Below, in pieces: positions 7,272 through 8,522 of a stretch of DNA of 8,522 nt. The stretch covers positions 1-8,522 of the forward strand of contig USLW01000072.1 of NCBI GenBank assembly GCA_900555605.1. The letters are read 5' to 3'. The DNA is from an uncultured Clostridium sp. Lineage in GTDB: Bacteria > Bacillota > Clostridia > UBA1212 > UBA1255. Every line of letters starts with the position of its first letter. Position 1 is the first letter of the stretch. Below the pieces are notes generated by a model. The model saw only the letters and a list, made by a program, of their open reading frames with translations. It did no database searches and had not been told where the DNA came from. The translations under genes were made by a program, and so were the position numbers.

Positions 7272-7556
7272 ATGGGAATGATAGGCATAGGAAATGAATG
7301 TTATTTATACGTTAATGGCATTTCTGTTTCAAAACCAATATGGCTACACGATACGGTTTGCATTTCTCCTGCAAAGTCAGCCATAAAACGGAAAGAAGTT
7401 ATGCCGTTATTTGAAAGTGATATAGATTTCTCCATAGCTGTGCTATGTAACCCTACAATCGCCTCGCAACTTCATATTATTGGAGATGATACAGAACATC
7501 TAATCGCCAATGTATGGAATTCACAATGGGATTGTGTTTTGTTAGGTGCTCTATGA
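7272..7556 (+). CDS. Small protein of unknown function, possibly frameshifted
   Basis: This encodes 94 residues starting MGMIGIGNECYLYVNGISVS and ending WNSQWDCVLLGAL. I do not recognise it. It has no signal peptide or clear membrane segment and looks like a compact alpha/beta protein. The ATG at 7272 is preferred over the GTG at 7263 because GAGGTGA (7260-7266) sits 5 nt before it and covers the GTG. Just past the stop, the +1 frame continues with YEEYAEFMRRMKLPVLQNIS and ends at TAA 7615-7617. One base removed between about 7546 and 7553 would give a 114-residue protein. The gene may thus be slightly broken, or a truncated part of a longer family. The gap from the DUF6236-like gene is 100 bp, so it may belong to the same operon or have its own promoter. 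Confidence 0.6.
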   Translation: MGMIGIGNECYLYVNGISVSKPIWLHDTVCISPAKSAIKRKEVMPLFESDIDFSIAVLCNPTIASQLHIIGDDTEHLIANVWNSQWDCVLLGAL

Positions 7557-7631
7557 AGAGTACGCCGAATTTATGCGTCGGATGAAGCTTCCTGTTCTTC
7601 AGAATATCAGTGGTTAAATAGTAAAAAGCAG

Positions 7632-7677
7632 TTATACCCCATTATGCCATTGATTTTGAGGGTATAATGGGGTATAA
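7632..7677. repeat. 17-bp inverted repeat of GGTATAAT-like half sites
   Basis: The left arm (7632-7648, TTATACCCCATTATGCC) and right arm (7661-7677, GGTATAATGGGGTATAA) are complementary at 16 of 17 positions, the other being a G-T pair, around a 12-base loop. Each arm itself contains two tandem GGTATAAT-like units (on the + strand at 7661-7668 and 7671-7678; inverted on the left), so there are four half sites. As RNA it would make a strong hairpin, but no T-run follows, so it is not a typical terminator. It overlaps the promoter of the ATPase gene and is more likely an operator or a transposable-element-like end. Confidence 0.75.
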
Positions 7678-7678
7678 T
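7650..7678 (+). promoter_or_regulatory. Promoter of the ATPase gene, inside the dyad
   Basis: TTGATT (7650-7655, 4 of 6) is followed by a 17-bp spacer and a perfect TATAAT (7673-7678). The -35 box lies in the loop and the -10 box in and just past the right arm of the inverted repeat, so a protein bound to the dyad would block polymerase. A second TATAAT (7663-7668) has no good -35. The leader to the ATG at 7713 would be about 28 nt. Confidence 0.6.
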
Positions 7679-7712
7679 TCCACATAGAATAGTATTTCAC
7701 AGGAGGTGCGCT

Positions 7713-8522
7713 ATGGACTTATCCAAAATGCAAACCCGCGCGGCGGAGCTGGAACAGCAGATTTCTGCTTTGCCCGCTGGCTCTGTTACGAAGAAAACCG
7801 TCAACGGTAAGGACTATTTCTACCACCGTTGGACGGAGAACAAGAAGCGGCGGGAGAAGTATATTCCCGCTGACGAATTGGAGAATTTCCGTGCGCAGAT
7901 CGAGCGGCGGAAGGAGCTGGAGCAGGAGCTGAAAGCGCTGAAAAAGCAGCTGCCCAAGGCGAAATCTGCGAATCTTTCCGCGTTTATCACCAATGTCCGC
8001 ACCGGCGAGGCGCTGCGTTCCTTTGCGGCGTCTGTTTGCGGCTATCGCAGGCGCGAGTGCTTCCGGCAGCTGCATGATTTTGTCTACGGTGAGCCGCAGG
8101 ACAAGGTATTCATCCTCTACGGCCTGCGCCGGACGGGGAAGACCACTATGATCCGCCAGATTTTCGCGGAGATGAGCGACACGCAGCTTGCCAAGGCAGC
8201 GTTCATTCAGATCACTGCAAAAGACACGCTGGCAGACGTGAACCGCGACCTCAAGGCATTGGAAGGGCAGGGTTTTCTCTATGTGTTCCTCGATGAAGTG
8301 ACACTAATAGAGGATTTCATCGAGGGCGCAGCGCTGTTTTCTGACGTGTTTGCGGCCTGCGGCATGAAGATCGTGCTCTCCGGCACGGACTCGCTGGGTT
8401 TTCTCTTTACCGAGGACGAGCAGCTCTATGACCGCTGCATCCTGCTGCACACCACATTCATCCCTTACCGCGAGTTTGAATCTGTCCTCGGCGTTCGCGG
8501 CATCGACGAGTATATCCGCTAC
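7713..8522 (+). CDS. AAA_14-type P-loop ATPase, 3' end outside window
   Basis: An open frame of 270 codons runs off the window end, so the gene is partial. Residues 1-80 form a charged, coiled-coil-rich segment (AELEQQISALPAGSVTKKTV..., ending in ERRKELEQELKALKKQ). The ATPase domain begins near 115: Walker A GLRRTGKTT at 137-145, Walker B VFLDE with Asp194/Glu195, and a sensor-1-like LSGTDSLGF at about 222-230. This fits the AAA_14/DUF4143-linked ATP-binding proteins, common in gut Clostridia and Bacteroidetes, whose C-terminal half often carries a nuclease-like or winged-helix domain that cannot be checked here. A perfect AGGAGG (7701-7706) lies 6 nt before the ATG. Codon use is GC-rich, unlike the three genes before it, so it is probably a separate acquisition. 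Its promoter sits inside a large dyad, suggesting tight control. Confidence 0.85.
   Translation, partial: MDLSKMQTRAAELEQQISALPAGSVTKKTVNGKDYFYHRWTENKKRREKYIPADELENFRAQIERRKELEQELKALKKQLPKAKSANLSAFITNVRTGEALRSFAASVCGYRRRECFRQLHDFVYGEPQDKVFILYGLRRTGKTTMIRQIFAEMSDTQLAKAAFIQITAKDTLADVNRDLKALEGQGFLYVFLDEVTLIEDFIEGAALFSDVFAACGMKIVLSGTDSLGFLFTEDEQLYDRCILLHTTFIPYREFESVLGVRGIDEYIRY

Noticed and set aside
1..8522. CRISPR arrays, tRNA or rRNA genes, intact insertion sequences
   Set aside because: No regularly spaced repeats, no cloverleaf-like or rRNA-like stretches and no transposase were seen on reading both strands.

Overview
The window looks like a piece of accessory (defence-island-like) DNA from a low-to-mid GC Firmicute, most likely a gut Clostridia/Oscillospiraceae-type bacterium. 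The evidence is strong Shine-Dalgarno sites (AGGAGG, GAGGTGA) in front of nearly every gene, sigma-A-type promoters with perfect TATAAT boxes, and protein families common in that group. The host assignment is an inference. Every gene I accept is on the + strand. Base composition is patchy: bases 2401-2460, in the helicase, are about 62% GC by hand count, while bases 6481-6540 are about 35%, which fits assembly from several sources.

Bases 1-240 hold no recognisable gene. They carry small dyads, then a good promoter (178-206) whose -35 box abuts a 13-bp inverted repeat (147-178). This promoter starts a tightly packed operon: a small Cro/C1-type HTH regulator (241-468), an overlapping PD-(D/E)XK nuclease-like protein with a DUF5655-like C-terminus (461-1354), a large HKD/phospholipase-D nuclease + superfamily 2 helicase + DUF3427 protein (1397-4545), and the start of an SbcD-type nuclease (4556-4810). 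Together they resemble a DNA-targeting defence or repair cassette. The cassette is decaying: the helicase is split by a one-base frameshift near 3011-3030, and sbcD is cut to its first ~78 codons, carries a Gly in place of its first metal-binding Asp, and is joined to unrelated sequence. No sbcC follows.

Bases about 4789-5334 are a coding remnant in two frames that I cannot identify. Next comes an AT-rich three-gene cluster. It starts with a zinc-finger plus HEPN-like protein of the TIGR02391/Ymh type with an RNxxxH RNase motif (5389-6096). A DUF6236-like protein with a predicted membrane helix follows (6119-7171), then a short unrecognised protein that may itself be frameshifted (7272-7556). 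This cluster is the best candidate for a little-described system: a HEPN RNase paired with a membrane-anchored partner.

The last gene (7713 to the window end) is an AAA_14-type P-loop ATPase with a coiled-coil N-terminus, cut off by the window edge. Its promoter lies inside a striking 17-bp inverted repeat (7632-7677) built of four GGTATAAT-like half sites, which suggests tight local control.
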